NCBI GenBank assembly: GCA_903926465.1
Contig: CAIYJE010000087.1
Coordinates: forward strand, 1-64,000
Direction: 5' to 3'
DNA: 64,000 nt
Source of the DNA: an uncultured Planctomycetales bacterium
Lineage (GTDB): Bacteria; Planctomycetota; Planctomycetia; Isosphaerales; Isosphaeraceae
This document shows positions 20,801 through 28,582 of this stretch, piece by piece. A program made the position numbers and the translations under genes. Position 1 is the first letter of the stretch. The number at the start of each line of letters is the position of its first letter. Under the pieces are notes generated by a model. That model did no database searches. It had not been told where the DNA came from and saw only the letters and a program-made list of their open reading frames with translations.

Positions 20801-21809
20801 TGCTCCAGACGGATCCTCCCTTGGTACCACACGCGTTGAATCTCGAAATGATCGCACGGATAGTCTGGTGCTTGATGTTCCCGATGGCACCACCTTTCTT
20901 GGGGCAACCGTGAATGGAAGGTGGGTGGCCTGCGCCTGGCTTGCAAAGGATCGGGTGATCATACCGACCGGGACCGAAACCCGATGGGACATTCAGGCTT
21001 ACTGGTCCAGAGCAGCAGGGACCAAGGCAAAACCAATCTCGCCTCAGGTACTTCCGCCACTCCCCGCAGTTGATGATCTCGTCTTTTCCGCAAGGCTACT
21101 CTCAACGCAACAACTCCAGCTCACGGCTCTTCAGGGAAACCTCGGTCAGGTAAACCCATCCGATTTCTTCACCAGGGAGTTGCAGGCCAAGATCGGTCAG
21201 ATCCAGGATACAGCCGCTTCCCTGGATCGCAGCGACGAAGAATCCAGAGAGCTTTTCCTGGCAGACCTTGTTGATTTTGAACTGGAACTCCGCGAAGCCG
21301 AGCATCAGCTTGGATCTGGTGTCCTGATCGCGGACGATCCAGAGGTGGCCCGTAGCCCTGAATTCCACGGAGACCTTTTGCAGAGATGGAGCCAGGAACT
21401 TGAAGAGAGCCTGGCCACCTACGGGCTAGACTCGCTCTTGATCGAAGCGAGAGTCCAGGCCGGAATGGAGCAGGGGGGTAAGCAAACCCGAAGGCCAGCC
21501 ATACCTCGAAGAGTCTCACCAAGCCAAAGGCCCATGCTTCCCGGACAGCATCAGCCATTGTATTTCCAGGGGCGCACCTCATTCGAAAGGCTGCAGCCCG
21601 GGATTCGCCTGACAGTGGAACAGGCTCAACCCGGCTCCATGATTACCTCTGCCGCCCTGGACCACTGGTTTCAGCTCGCCTTACCACTGGTGGTTCTGAT
21701 CATTTCAACTGCGGCCCCCAAACGTCTTCCCTTGAGGTTGCTCGGAATGTTGCTCGTTGCGCTCGCCTGGTGGGCTGGACAGGGCTGGCCTCAAATCCCG
21801 CTTCTCTAA
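14862..21809 (+). CDS. Giant protein: two fused copies of the same architecture
   Basis: A 2315-residue protein four bases after the previous stop. The N-terminus has a signal peptide (LGLLALLATLFPGAEEVGAQ) and a helical motif MPLPEFDALIEELQKAE, then a long beta-rich region. Hydrophobic segments at about residues 1124-1200 resemble the membrane end of the preceding protein. Immediately after, residue 1214 starts a second signal-like stretch (MLRRAVAPMVMAPLVLTW), followed by RVIMRLDDFERLQEKLRKP, a second helical motif, and another beta-rich region. A final membrane helix pair lies close to the C-terminus. The order suggests fusion of two former genes. No ribosome binding site precedes internal Met1214 (nt 18501). 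No function is recognised. Confidence 0.82.
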   Translation: MSHQFLFRSLGLLALLATLFPGAEEVGAQSLRKVDSNPVVRRVEVPADQLPALLPPGTPIRSMPLPEFDALIEELQKAENSQRLPGSPQVLRVWHQATFDGTQLIGTTELLIEASSHDALIPLNPWSAAVSRPATGEATVLSSTLNQSFIAIQPGPQQTIKFRWTAVGRKVGDNVLLELLLPDHLPASLELDIPDRFRMDEGKRPSHGPLKSKTTKHQHWQIDDARGVVALQFRPADSQDSGTPGPIPSVSGFTKVIHTASENSWMADWQIDAPHLAEFELRLDIDSRIEIDQVLGECVDEFRLEHQNTGAYHLVIKVIPQPGQPDNIRIEGKHHSSLEGPWAVPTLTTHNAIWTGGEYQVEIDPGVRVESIDEKHSVRMPVADQTSGRKTQTENALFQFESTGTGTPALLLLQRRNPERNGELFGAVKIDSNEIRFEARLTWLTPPHGGDPLNLVLDPGWTVDHFQIVALDEPTTWSVKGLRTDGSQEIDALVPVSVPVRSPMTAVIRGRGTVLDRSELRPPRIQTPEVRWQDETWCMVAASHLSIRPVRVQGARWIDPSMAYRELSTFLQGWTEPISKIAWKSSSSEQIPTFQVGNRSEQSTVTAWVVTNFGTTTPHTEWFFQFNGMLGKEHLGFRSNVPLTGEISGQLVASHHHQAVSVNQIHGDAAGQVGPSSAFQLRVDIPLEFRGESQLLLRVALPPSVTPEGVIALPALDPETWGDRYVLLHAEPGFRLESTSSGLQKVDPQTISQELGRVFSGEQLSSLIKSDRVSLQDAYRIIDANSSLNAISHPLTKAGQAGVIEEAELLESLRPDGQLEAELALTFRTDDHAALEIQLGAQDYLVDFLVNEVRTPPKIENGRLRVELSKLYRVVDGLSHLRLRYTRPAQLAASANQWKSAWPGFSYPCLTMRWWPASATEVRSEDSPQRSRVATRTGNFVREVLNRWQPNRSHEPSWSKLEERFQQAYDPTCTLGEMLLRIDRPQAPIVIDTTAIRFLGLRYGSRPLSTAGPDNLPGLANWLRSWGLAAITRPQGTLVTSLQIASQYNSDPTWLETNLRTAVQQRYEARLRWVSASSWPSLGNGPPIDLEHGLMPTRSLADSLIQSGNESLNPGVAEPTGSSRILVPLILGLMIATLGWYRGFSRSSRIVLSLLAIGLGIWFLAAPTLSDNLRLFRQGLALGASLCGVMILLSRRPQTAISREQTPNQRPSSMLRRAVAPMVMAPLVLTWSGPWVSRAADNVRDEIVVLLPYEKVGDQLIAPTRVIMRLDDFERLQEKLRKPTIKPSTLDRPCIRWASHRLEQQSDGQFLLTSIFDLDQTISGRTNFVWPFGEALSLHADIEEKPLAIKVVPERKEAHISVLAATARVRIQQLFAQPADNTSLTIPLLPVTTSDFLLVGKQVHCSLIGMVREPVQAGLQVPLGPVNSLTVSPSQAPAKLSQKDPLRISKAFWDIEPAGDTLQLQLRSGTVREGNVSALLIDGHWNLIGFLGENANRQGQVLNVSSTRDGQTRIEFIAADSIPSQVTLWRSSDDSNGLGQEHTPPRFRWSEGEDSQPISAYRLAPLMRPIGKTNQPTEEASLRFRSGWGPIRHPDWPIQAITAGYPTAFDQVSWLSPTAAEQTVSVTTTIQMHPDRMALQFDATLNAQRGLIDRVPVKLPADFHLEKAEGLDLTDAFTDQLDQFVLCFAQKSLKSSSVRIEGWIPLTIDPRAAATEPRRMEIPVLNWVNTTQDPGFLTVETVPEISVELDKSAGLVPDFSISNGGLTGLRSRYRIEPGAQPIQLQWVLLGRPSRVNVASHLMLYPESAQWEADVHYAIDHGPLHQLILELPGDWSEHAEFRVAGSRSIVRKITQGHRTRVEIQLLEPCWGEAQLSLRSELPRTAAPFSFPDITPLGLGKVDTYIAWSDFTGQNLAAEGSSGIQPVEASRFQDRAPSLGSAIHTHAYHVLRSGWTLRVREPLKDQATKQSQSWITRVELTVAPDGSSLGTTRVESRNDRTDSLVLDVPDGTTFLGATVNGRWVACAWLAKDRVIIPTGTETRWDIQAYWSRAAGTKAKPISPQVLPPLPAVDDLVFSARLLSTQQLQLTALQGNLGQVNPSDFFTRELQAKIGQIQDTAASLDRSDEESRELFLADLVDFELELREAEHQLGSGVLIADDPEVARSPEFHGDLLQRWSQELEESLATYGLDSLLIEARVQAGMEQGGKQTRRPAIPRRVSPSQRPMLPGQHQPLYFQGRTSFERLQPGIRLTVEQAQPGSMITSAALDHWFQLALPLVVLIISTAAPKRLPLRLLGMLLVALAWWAGQGWPQIPLL

Positions 21810-22343
21810 CCAACCTCTGGCGGCTCCCTGGAAGGTGGCAAGGGCCACAACTGCTAGCTAGTGTTCCACGTTTGCCTTGCGGGCGGATTTCCGCTCAACC
21901 GCTTGGCCAGGCCATGGGCCACGCAATGCTAAACCATGTTCAGGCACGGGGGGTGATTGGACCTATCGCGTAGCTGGTATGCGTTGCACTCTGAGGTGCG
22001 AATGCCAGCCCGAAGTGCTAGCGAGCTGATCTCTTGCAGCTTCTCTTTGTTCCGGCCACAACCTCTGATCCACAGACATTCACGACGATTCCCTCGCTGA
22101 ACGCGTCGGGCGATCAAGACTATCGAGTCCGGTGCTATTTTGCGGGCTCTGGTCCCAAAAGCGAAACTTCAAAGCTCACGCTCCGGGCCCTGAAAGAAAG
22201 CTCATTTGAGCCCTACCTTTCACGGCATTCGGCTGAACGTTTAGAGCCAATTTCCAAACCTGGGAGAGGCAGGTCGCAGACTAGGAGCCAGTCCCGGTTT
22301 TGAGCCGGCCTCTGAGATAAGCGTTTATCCACAATCAGGCAAT
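21810..22343. other. Intergenic region after the giant genes
   Basis: About 530 bp with no gene supported on either strand; the short frames here overlap one another and have no start signal. A few local G/C-rich repeats occur but no clean hairpin except the terminator that follows. The giant-gene transcript has no obvious strong terminator of its own here apart from that hairpin. Confidence 0.45.
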
Positions 22344-22383
22344 GAACAAGGCCCGCGGAAATGGCTTTCCGCGGGCCTTGTTC
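22344..22383 (-). terminator. Long-stem terminator between convergent genes
   Basis: An 18-bp perfect stem, with plus-strand arms at 22344-22361 and 22366-22383 and a 4-base loop, lies 31 bp beyond the stop of the DUF1501 gene. There is no long U-tract in either direction, only short ones. The stem is strong and could block both convergent transcripts. Confidence 0.65.
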
Positions 22384-22413
22384 AAAATTGTAACTGAGAT
22401 CTGAGTCTTGAGG

Positions 22414-23697
22414 TCAGATCAGCTCGGAGATTGGCTTGGCCCCGTCCACAATCTTGTAGGGGCGGCCGTTGGGTGTGGTGTACTGAGTGTTGAGGTCGAT
22501 GTCCATCGCCTTGGCCATGGTAGCGATGACATCCATGACTCCAAGCTCACGATCCTGAATATCGACGCCATCCTTGTCCGTGGCTCCCACAGCCTGCCCC
22601 CCCTTGATGCCAGCGCCGCCCATCACAATCGACCAGCTTCGTGGCCAGTGATCGCGACCGCCGTTCTGATTGATCCGAGGAGTCCGCCCAAACTCGCCCA
22701 TCCAGACCACCAGGGTATTCTCAAGCAATCCACGGTCGGCCAGGTCACCCACCAGGGTGCCCATTGCCTTATCGAGTTGTGGCAAGTTCCCACGCTGGAG
22801 CGTGGCAAAGATGTCGGCATGGTTATCCCAGCCACCCAGAGACACTTCAACATAGGTGACGCCGGTCTCAACCAGACGCCGGGCCATCAGGCAGCCCTGA
22901 CCGAAATTATTCCGGCCGTAGGCATCACGCACGGCAGCCGGTTCATCGTCTAGCTTGAAGGCCTGCGTGTACTGCGAGTTCATCATCTTGACGGTCTTGA
23001 GGTAGACCGATTTGTGATCGGCCGCCGCCTGGCCACGTTTCTGCCGGCCAAACCCGTCTTCGACTAGACCAAGCATCTGCAGTCGTCGACCCATCCGAAG
23101 GTCATCCACCCCCGAGGGCAGCTTCATGTTGGCGATATCGGCGGTCGGGCTCGACACAAAGAAGGGCGAATGTGCCATCCCCAGAAACCCAGCTCCCTCG
23201 CCAGGCGAATTGATGGCAATGGCATGAGGAAGCGGGAAATCTTCGCCCGCTTTATGGCCCAGTTCGTAGGAACATGCGGAGCCAAAAGAAGGGTGCACAA
23301 TCGTTGGGTTGGGTGCATACCCAGTGTGCATCATGTAAGTACCGCGATCGTGATTTCCCTCTTTGGAATTCAGCGAGCGGATCACGCTCAGATGCTTCAT
23401 CTGAGTGGCAATGGTTGGCAGATGCTCACAGATCTGAACACCAGGCGCGGACGTCTCGATCGGACGGAACTCGCCGCCGTTCTTTTCGCTCTCTGGCTTG
23501 AGATCCCAGGTATCCATGTGGCTAGGGCCGCCACCCATCCACAACACAATACAACGCTTCTGCTGTGATCCAGCAGCCTCACGCGCTTGCAAGGCACTGA
23601 AGAACTGGGACGCGGGCAAGGCCATGGCTGTGGTTGCCAGGTGGCCCAGGAAATGACGCCGTGACATTCCCGAAGGAACAATGAGGCGATTCTGCAT
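22414..23697 (-). CDS. DUF1501 protein, Tat-exported
   Basis: A 427-residue protein. Start ATG 23697 has AAAGGTGG eight bases upstream. The N-terminus carries a twin-arginine signal, SRRHFLGH followed by a hydrophobic stretch and an Ala-rich end, so it is exported folded. The family signature is present: VLWMGGGPSHMDTWDLKP, then TYMMHTGY, then VVWMGEFGRTPRINQNGGRDHW. The GGxSHMDTWD and GEFGRTP/GRDHW elements resemble a sulfatase/alkaline-phosphatase fold with metal-binding residues. DUF1501 genes in planctomycetes are nearly always next to a DUF1549/DUF1553 gene, as here, and both are thought to act in the periplasm. The substrate is unknown. Confidence 0.93.
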   Translation of the reverse strand: MQNRLIVPSGMSRRHFLGHLATTAMALPASQFFSALQAREAAGSQQKRCIVLWMGGGPSHMDTWDLKPESEKNGGEFRPIETSAPGVQICEHLPTIATQMKHLSVIRSLNSKEGNHDRGTYMMHTGYAPNPTIVHPSFGSACSYELGHKAGEDFPLPHAIAINSPGEGAGFLGMAHSPFFVSSPTADIANMKLPSGVDDLRMGRRLQMLGLVEDGFGRQKRGQAAADHKSVYLKTVKMMNSQYTQAFKLDDEPAAVRDAYGRNNFGQGCLMARRLVETGVTYVEVSLGGWDNHADIFATLQRGNLPQLDKAMGTLVGDLADRGLLENTLVVWMGEFGRTPRINQNGGRDHWPRSWSIVMGGAGIKGGQAVGATDKDGVDIQDRELGVMDVIATMAKAMDIDLNTQYTTPNGRPYKIVDGAKPISELI

Positions 23698-23823
23698 CTT
23701 GAGCCACCTTTCAAGCAAACGATGAACAGTGAAGCAAAAAGCGATTCCGTAAAGGGTCCGTCTAACTTGATCCCCGGTCAGCCCCCAAACAGGCCACCAC
23801 CGGTACTGCCCGCAAGTATGAAC

Positions 23824-25473
23824 CTAGTGATTGAGGACGAATTCGTTGGAATTGAGCAAGGCCCAGAACAGATCCTGAACAACTTGCAGCGTATCGGGAT
23901 TCGATGACAGAAAAGCCTGAGACGCTTTGAGATCTTTGGGGTCCGGATAACGGCCCAGAGCCGCAAGGTAAACCTGATCCACCGCGTATCGGATCGGCTG
24001 GATTTTTTTCTGAAGCCGCGCCTGGTCAACAACGTGAGACAGAAAACTGCCAGGCTGTCCACCCACAGCCTTGGTCATCAACTCACCGTTCATCATCATC
24101 AAGGCCTGGGGAATTGTGCCCTGAAAACTGGCACTCTCACCAGCTTCGTCGTTGGCAAATGCAACCACGAACTGCCCCAACCATTGCGCTCTAAGCTTAT
24201 CTGGTGCCTCACCAGCGGTCTTGTGGGCCGAGGTTGCCGTGATCAGTGAATCAAATAACTGCTCAGGACTCATTGGCTTGAGCAAGTAGCGACTGAACAG
24301 GTGCTCGTCCTGTTCATTGGAGCGTGTCATCGTGCTGGAAAGCTGGTACGGCCGACTCGCAGCAATCCAGCGCACCAGGGCTTTAACGTCATACCCGCTT
24401 GCAATGAAGTCAACCGCAAGCTGGTCCAGCAACTCAGGATGCGTGGCTGCGTTATGGTCACCAAAATCGTCCACGGGATTCACGATCCCTTGGCCCATGA
24501 AGTAGCCCCACATCCGGTTCACGAAGGCTCGCGAGAACTGAAGATTGCGAGATTCCGTGATGAACTTGCTCAGTTCCAGGCGGCGATCCGTATCTAACCC
24601 GGGGTCAATTCGACGCCCGTCCAGATACGTGGGCGGCACAATTCCAATCAACGCGTTCGGACGCTCAAACCGGGCCCATTCATCGGTCGGGTCATCATAG
24701 ACCTCGGTTCCGTCTCGCACCAAAGCACCCGTGGCATCCACCCGCTCCAGGGGGCGCTGACGCATACCCCGGAAGAAGGCATTGATGCCCCAGAAATCTT
24801 GCTGCTTCCAGTCGTTGTATTTGTGATCATGGCATTGCGTACACTGGATCTGCTGACCCAGAAAAACCCGCGTCGTAGAGGACGTCAGGTTCACACGCTG
24901 GTCTGCAAAGTTGGCAATGAGGTAGTTAACCGCACCATTCTCTTTGCTAGACCCCTTGGCCGAGAGAAGGTCAAATGCAATCTCCTGCCAGGGACGGTTG
25001 GAAGAAAACTGCTGACGAAGCCAGGAGTTCAACGCCCCCCGATCAACATCCTGTACCTGAGTGCGTCGGCCAATCAGGATGTTCGTGAAAATGGAAGCAA
25101 AGTTCTTGGGGTAGTCCGGATTCGCAAGCAAGACCTCGATCAGTTTGGCTCGCTTGTTTGGCTCTTTGTTGCTGAGAAATGCATACGCCTCTTCGACATT
25201 CGGGATTCTTCCGAGAATGTCCAGGTAGGCCCGACGCATGTACTCGGCATCCGTGGCATTGGCAGAAGGGGTGAGCTTCGCTTCCTTCCACGCTTCTTCA
25301 AGCATTTCGTCAATGTAGGGGAGCCGATTCGGCAGCTTACCCTTCTCAACGGTCGGTTCAGGCCCCTCGGGTGCCGCAGTCTCGGTGGAATCCTGGCCAT
25401 AAGAAACAGGGCAGGCCAGTACCAGCGATAAACCCAACCATCCGATCAACTTGCGGAAGTTCAGTCCGTGCAT
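23824..25473 (-). CDS. DUF1549/DUF1553 cytochrome-like secreted protein
   Basis: A 549-residue protein. Start ATG 25473 is preceded by GGGAGAG and begins a signal peptide (LIGWLGLSLVLACPVSYGQ). The N-terminal DUF1549 part has the pattern YMRRAYLDILGRIPNVEEAYAF. A single CxxCH haem-binding motif occurs in QIQCTQCHDHKYNDW, followed by the family WGINAFF element. The C-terminal DUF1553 part has RAFVNRMWGYFMGQGIVNPV and HPELLDQLAVDF. This is a short version; many family members carry an extra N-terminal cytochrome domain. It lies 126 bp upstream of the DUF1501 gene in the same direction, which fits the usual pair. A redox role in the periplasm is suggested by the haem motif, without a known substrate. 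Confidence 0.92.
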   Translation of the reverse strand: MHGLNFRKLIGWLGLSLVLACPVSYGQDSTETAAPEGPEPTVEKGKLPNRLPYIDEMLEEAWKEAKLTPSANATDAEYMRRAYLDILGRIPNVEEAYAFLSNKEPNKRAKLIEVLLANPDYPKNFASIFTNILIGRRTQVQDVDRGALNSWLRQQFSSNRPWQEIAFDLLSAKGSSKENGAVNYLIANFADQRVNLTSSTTRVFLGQQIQCTQCHDHKYNDWKQQDFWGINAFFRGMRQRPLERVDATGALVRDGTEVYDDPTDEWARFERPNALIGIVPPTYLDGRRIDPGLDTDRRLELSKFITESRNLQFSRAFVNRMWGYFMGQGIVNPVDDFGDHNAATHPELLDQLAVDFIASGYDVKALVRWIAASRPYQLSSTMTRSNEQDEHLFSRYLLKPMSPEQLFDSLITATSAHKTAGEAPDKLRAQWLGQFVVAFANDEAGESASFQGTIPQALMMMNGELMTKAVGGQPGSFLSHVVDQARLQKKIQPIRYAVDQVYLAALGRYPDPKDLKASQAFLSSNPDTLQVVQDLFWALLNSNEFVLNH

Positions 25474-26081
25474 CACGCTCTCCCGAACCATCACCCACCT
25501 CCGCCTTGCAGGGGAACACCGAACGCCCCAGAGAATCGACAGGCCAACCCCCAAAAAACCACCCTGGAAGCCTGATCCAGGAGTTGGAGGCCTCAGCCAC
25601 TGCCCGTCAGGTGCCTTAACCTATTTAAGTACAACTAGATTACACCCACAAGACCCAGTCGTGACACCAAAAAGTTACGAACTTTTCGTCAGCCACTCAA
25701 GGCTCTGAAATTCGCATCGAAAACGCTATCTATAGCACCACGCATGACGATTTACGCCTTACAAAACTATACATTCGCCTTTGTGTACTACATCTGGCTG
25801 AATCTGAGAGGCGAAATGAGGGCTCACGGCTGCCCCTCACTCGGGATCTCGAATAACCGCCCCAACTTAATCATGCTTTGGGAGCGTCAATGGCACAGAA
25901 TCGAATAAAGGACGAATAGCCACAACTCGCAATCCAATCGTGATCCAGCATCACGAGGTTTGCAAACCCGTATCATCCGGGGCCAAGCAGGGTTCCAGGC
26001 TCAGGCTGGAACCCTCAAAGGCCAATGGAACATGGGATTGAGCCGATGGCCTTGAAGATTCAGACCAGATTGGCCTGAGCG
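25474..26081. other. Intergenic region with two hairpins
   Basis: A 608-bp region between two reverse-strand genes. It contains a 17-bp palindrome AAAAGTT-ACG-AACTTTT at 25670-25686, suitable as an operator or weak hairpin upstream of the DUF1549 gene. A second hairpin with 10-bp arms, AGGGTTCCAG / CTGGAACCCT at 25989-26015, lies about 65 bp after the ABC transporter stop. It has no U-tract, so terminator function is uncertain. No gene is supported. Confidence 0.45.
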
Positions 26082-28325
26082 TCAGGCACTTTCTCGCTGA
26101 AAGTGAATATCGTGGAGTTTTCGATAGAGTGCTGAACTCCGACGTAGTTCGGCATCGGTGCCCACCGTTTCGACTCGGCCATCGTTCATGAGCACGATCC
26201 GATCGACACTCTGAAGGGCGCTCAGGCTATGGCTGATCACAAAGGTGGTCCGATTTCGACAGAATTGCTCCAGAGCTTTCCGGATCAGGGCCTCATCCTG
26301 AATATCGACAGCGCTGGTGGCTTCGTCGAGTAACAGAATGGATGGGTCTCTGAGCATCACCCTGGCCAGCGCAATTCGCTGTCTCTGCCCGCCAGAAAGT
26401 GATAGGCCACGCTCGGTCAGGACCGTGTCATAACCCTGGGGAAGGCTTGTAATGAAAGTGTGCGCGTAAGATCGTTTGGCCGCGTCTTCAATCTTTTCAC
26501 GGCTAACCGAACTGCTGCCGTAGGCAATGTTTTCGGCAACGGTCCCCTCAAAAAGGACCGCATCTTGTGTAACAAAGCCTACCTGGCGCCGCAGGCTTCG
26601 TAAGGACACATCCCGGATATCCTGACCATCGATCCGGATTGAGCCGGCCTTCACGTCCCAGAATCGATCAATCAGGTTGAAGAGCGTGGATTTACCGCAT
26701 CCATTGGGACCAACGATGGCGATTTTCTCGCCGTGCCGCACACTGAGACTCAATCCCTTAAGGATCGATTCTCGCCCTTGGTAGGCAAACCAGACCTGAT
26801 CAAAGTCGATCGTTTCATGATGCCGGGCAAGGACGGGGGCATTGGCGACGTCTCGAACCTGAGGGGTCCGGTCCATCAAGCTACAGATCCGATCCGAGGC
26901 CGCCGCAGCGCGCTGGATTTTGGAATGGACGTTGGCCAGCTTACGGATGGGGTCGGACATGGCCCCCAGCATGGCGTACAACGTTAGCACGTCCTCAATC
27001 ATCATGGGCTGCGAGGCCAGTTGGAGCTTGAAAAGCCCAAGATTCAGAAACTTTGTGTGGTAAAGCACCAGATACGATCCGGAGAGCAGGGCGATCATCA
27101 CCGTGGTGATCGACAGTAGCTCCAGCACGGGATCGCTCATGGCGTCGATCTTGGCAACTTTGACGCTCTTCTTGTAAAGCGTTTTGGTTTCCAGGAAGAA
27201 ACGGCGACGCTCCTTCCGCTCCATCGTGTAAGCCTTGACAACCTTGATCCCCTGGATCGATTCCTGAAGGATCTTGTAGATGTTCGACATGCTTTCCAGC
27301 GAACGTCGAACCGCGCGTTTCATCACCTTGCCAACGCGGTAGGTTGTGTAGCCCGAAATCGGCACGATGATCAGCGTGAGCAGGGTGAGTCGCCAGTTGA
27401 ACCAAAGTGCCCCGCCAAGGCAGGTGACAATTCGGAGCGGTTCGCGAACTAGCTTGCTCAGCAGCGTGTTGAACCCCTGCGAGACAGAGTCAATATCGTT
27501 GGTGAACCGAGCCATGAGTTCGGCCGAACCTTGGTCGGAGAAGCTCTCCAGATCCAGGGCCATGGTCCGTCTGAAGAACAGGTTGCGAATATCGAAGAGG
27601 CAAAGCTGAGTAACGTCGGCCACCAGAACGTCTTGAAAGAATTGAAACACACCCTTGAGGGCAATACCCAGCATCACCACGCCCATCAGCAAGCAGAGCG
27701 TGCGGAAGCCATCGGCCGGTAGAAAACGGTAGATAAGCGGCTGAATCCAGCGAAGTCGCTGGTCTTGGTTTTCATTCTTCTTCAAATCATGTAGAAGCGT
27801 GGCGCGACGCAGTGCGAGCGAGCCGGAATCCCCTTCTCGAAACAGAGACGTTGCTTTTTCAAGCTCATCGACACGAGCCTGGGTTACCGCAACCTGAGTT
27901 CGAAGTTCTCTGGCGGTTGTGGTGGGAGAACGGGCCAGGGAGCCATCAGAGGCTGGGGTTTGGGCAATGAGTTCCTGCTCGGCCAGGCGAAGTTCACTTC
28001 GGGCCGCATCTGAAGCTTTGACCGTTTCCACGTACCGATTTTTCAGCGGCAGTACGGCGTCTCGACCTTGACCCATCAACTCTTCAACGGCGGTCGTCTC
28101 TTCGATCCGGGCCGTAAGTGAAGCGTGCTGTGTCTCGCTCTCCACCAGTTGCTTCTCAATCCAGCGCTGGCAGTCCTGGTCATAGAACAGGATCTGGAGT
28201 AGCGGATAGACGGCCCCGATGTTTCCAAACCAAAGGAGCGCAACCATCAACGCAGAGCCTATCGAGAGCCCAAACTTCCATCGGTAGGGCCACGCAAACT
28301 TCACGAGGCGGATGAAATTGTTCAT
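26082..28325 (-). CDS. ABC exporter (MsbA-like) with coiled-coil insertion
   Basis: A 747-residue half-transporter with fused membrane and ATPase domains. Start ATG 28325 is chosen because the conserved N-terminus FIRLVKFAWPYRWKFGLSIG follows at once. ATPase motifs are complete: Walker A GPNGCGKST near residue 535, Q-loop GFVTQD, signature LSGGQRQR, Walker B ILLLDEATSA and H-loop ISHSLS. MsbA-type transporters are about 580 residues. Here roughly 150 residues are inserted between helices 1 and 2 (about residues 45-200), polar and heptad-like, consistent with an extracytoplasmic coiled coil. Substrate is probably lipid, glycolipid or peptide. It is transcribed away from the glycosyltransferase cluster on the other strand. 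Confidence 0.92.
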   Translation of the reverse strand: MNNFIRLVKFAWPYRWKFGLSIGSALMVALLWFGNIGAVYPLLQILFYDQDCQRWIEKQLVESETQHASLTARIEETTAVEELMGQGRDAVLPLKNRYVETVKASDAARSELRLAEQELIAQTPASDGSLARSPTTTARELRTQVAVTQARVDELEKATSLFREGDSGSLALRRATLLHDLKKNENQDQRLRWIQPLIYRFLPADGFRTLCLLMGVVMLGIALKGVFQFFQDVLVADVTQLCLFDIRNLFFRRTMALDLESFSDQGSAELMARFTNDIDSVSQGFNTLLSKLVREPLRIVTCLGGALWFNWRLTLLTLIIVPISGYTTYRVGKVMKRAVRRSLESMSNIYKILQESIQGIKVVKAYTMERKERRRFFLETKTLYKKSVKVAKIDAMSDPVLELLSITTVMIALLSGSYLVLYHTKFLNLGLFKLQLASQPMMIEDVLTLYAMLGAMSDPIRKLANVHSKIQRAAAASDRICSLMDRTPQVRDVANAPVLARHHETIDFDQVWFAYQGRESILKGLSLSVRHGEKIAIVGPNGCGKSTLFNLIDRFWDVKAGSIRIDGQDIRDVSLRSLRRQVGFVTQDAVLFEGTVAENIAYGSSSVSREKIEDAAKRSYAHTFITSLPQGYDTVLTERGLSLSGGQRQRIALARVMLRDPSILLLDEATSAVDIQDEALIRKALEQFCRNRTTFVISHSLSALQSVDRIVLMNDGRVETVGTDAELRRSSALYRKLHDIHFQRESA

Positions 28326-28582
28326 GAAATGCCGCCGCGGATACCACGGATTGGGGCCGGCCTCCCTGCCATGCACCCAGAACGAAACCGATGTGACCGG
28401 TTTGTCGAGGGTGTTTTAGCGAACCCCGGAATTCTCGGCAAGGCGGATCCATTCCAGATCCAGCCCTGACCAGTGCGGGCCGATAACAGTTAGACAGGCG
28501 TTTCGGCTTGGCAATTTCAGACGCCTGTATTACTGTCGCGGCTCAGGATGAGCCTACACCAGAGGAACCGTCAGGAGGACGG

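Noticed and set aside
24799-25431. 210-residue plus-strand frame
   Set aside because: Antisense to the DUF1549/1553 gene, whose CxxCH and conserved segments are intact.
25989-26015. Hairpin as terminator of the ABC exporter
   Set aside because: Good 10-bp arms but no U-tract on the proper side. It is kept only as a hairpin inside the intergenic description.
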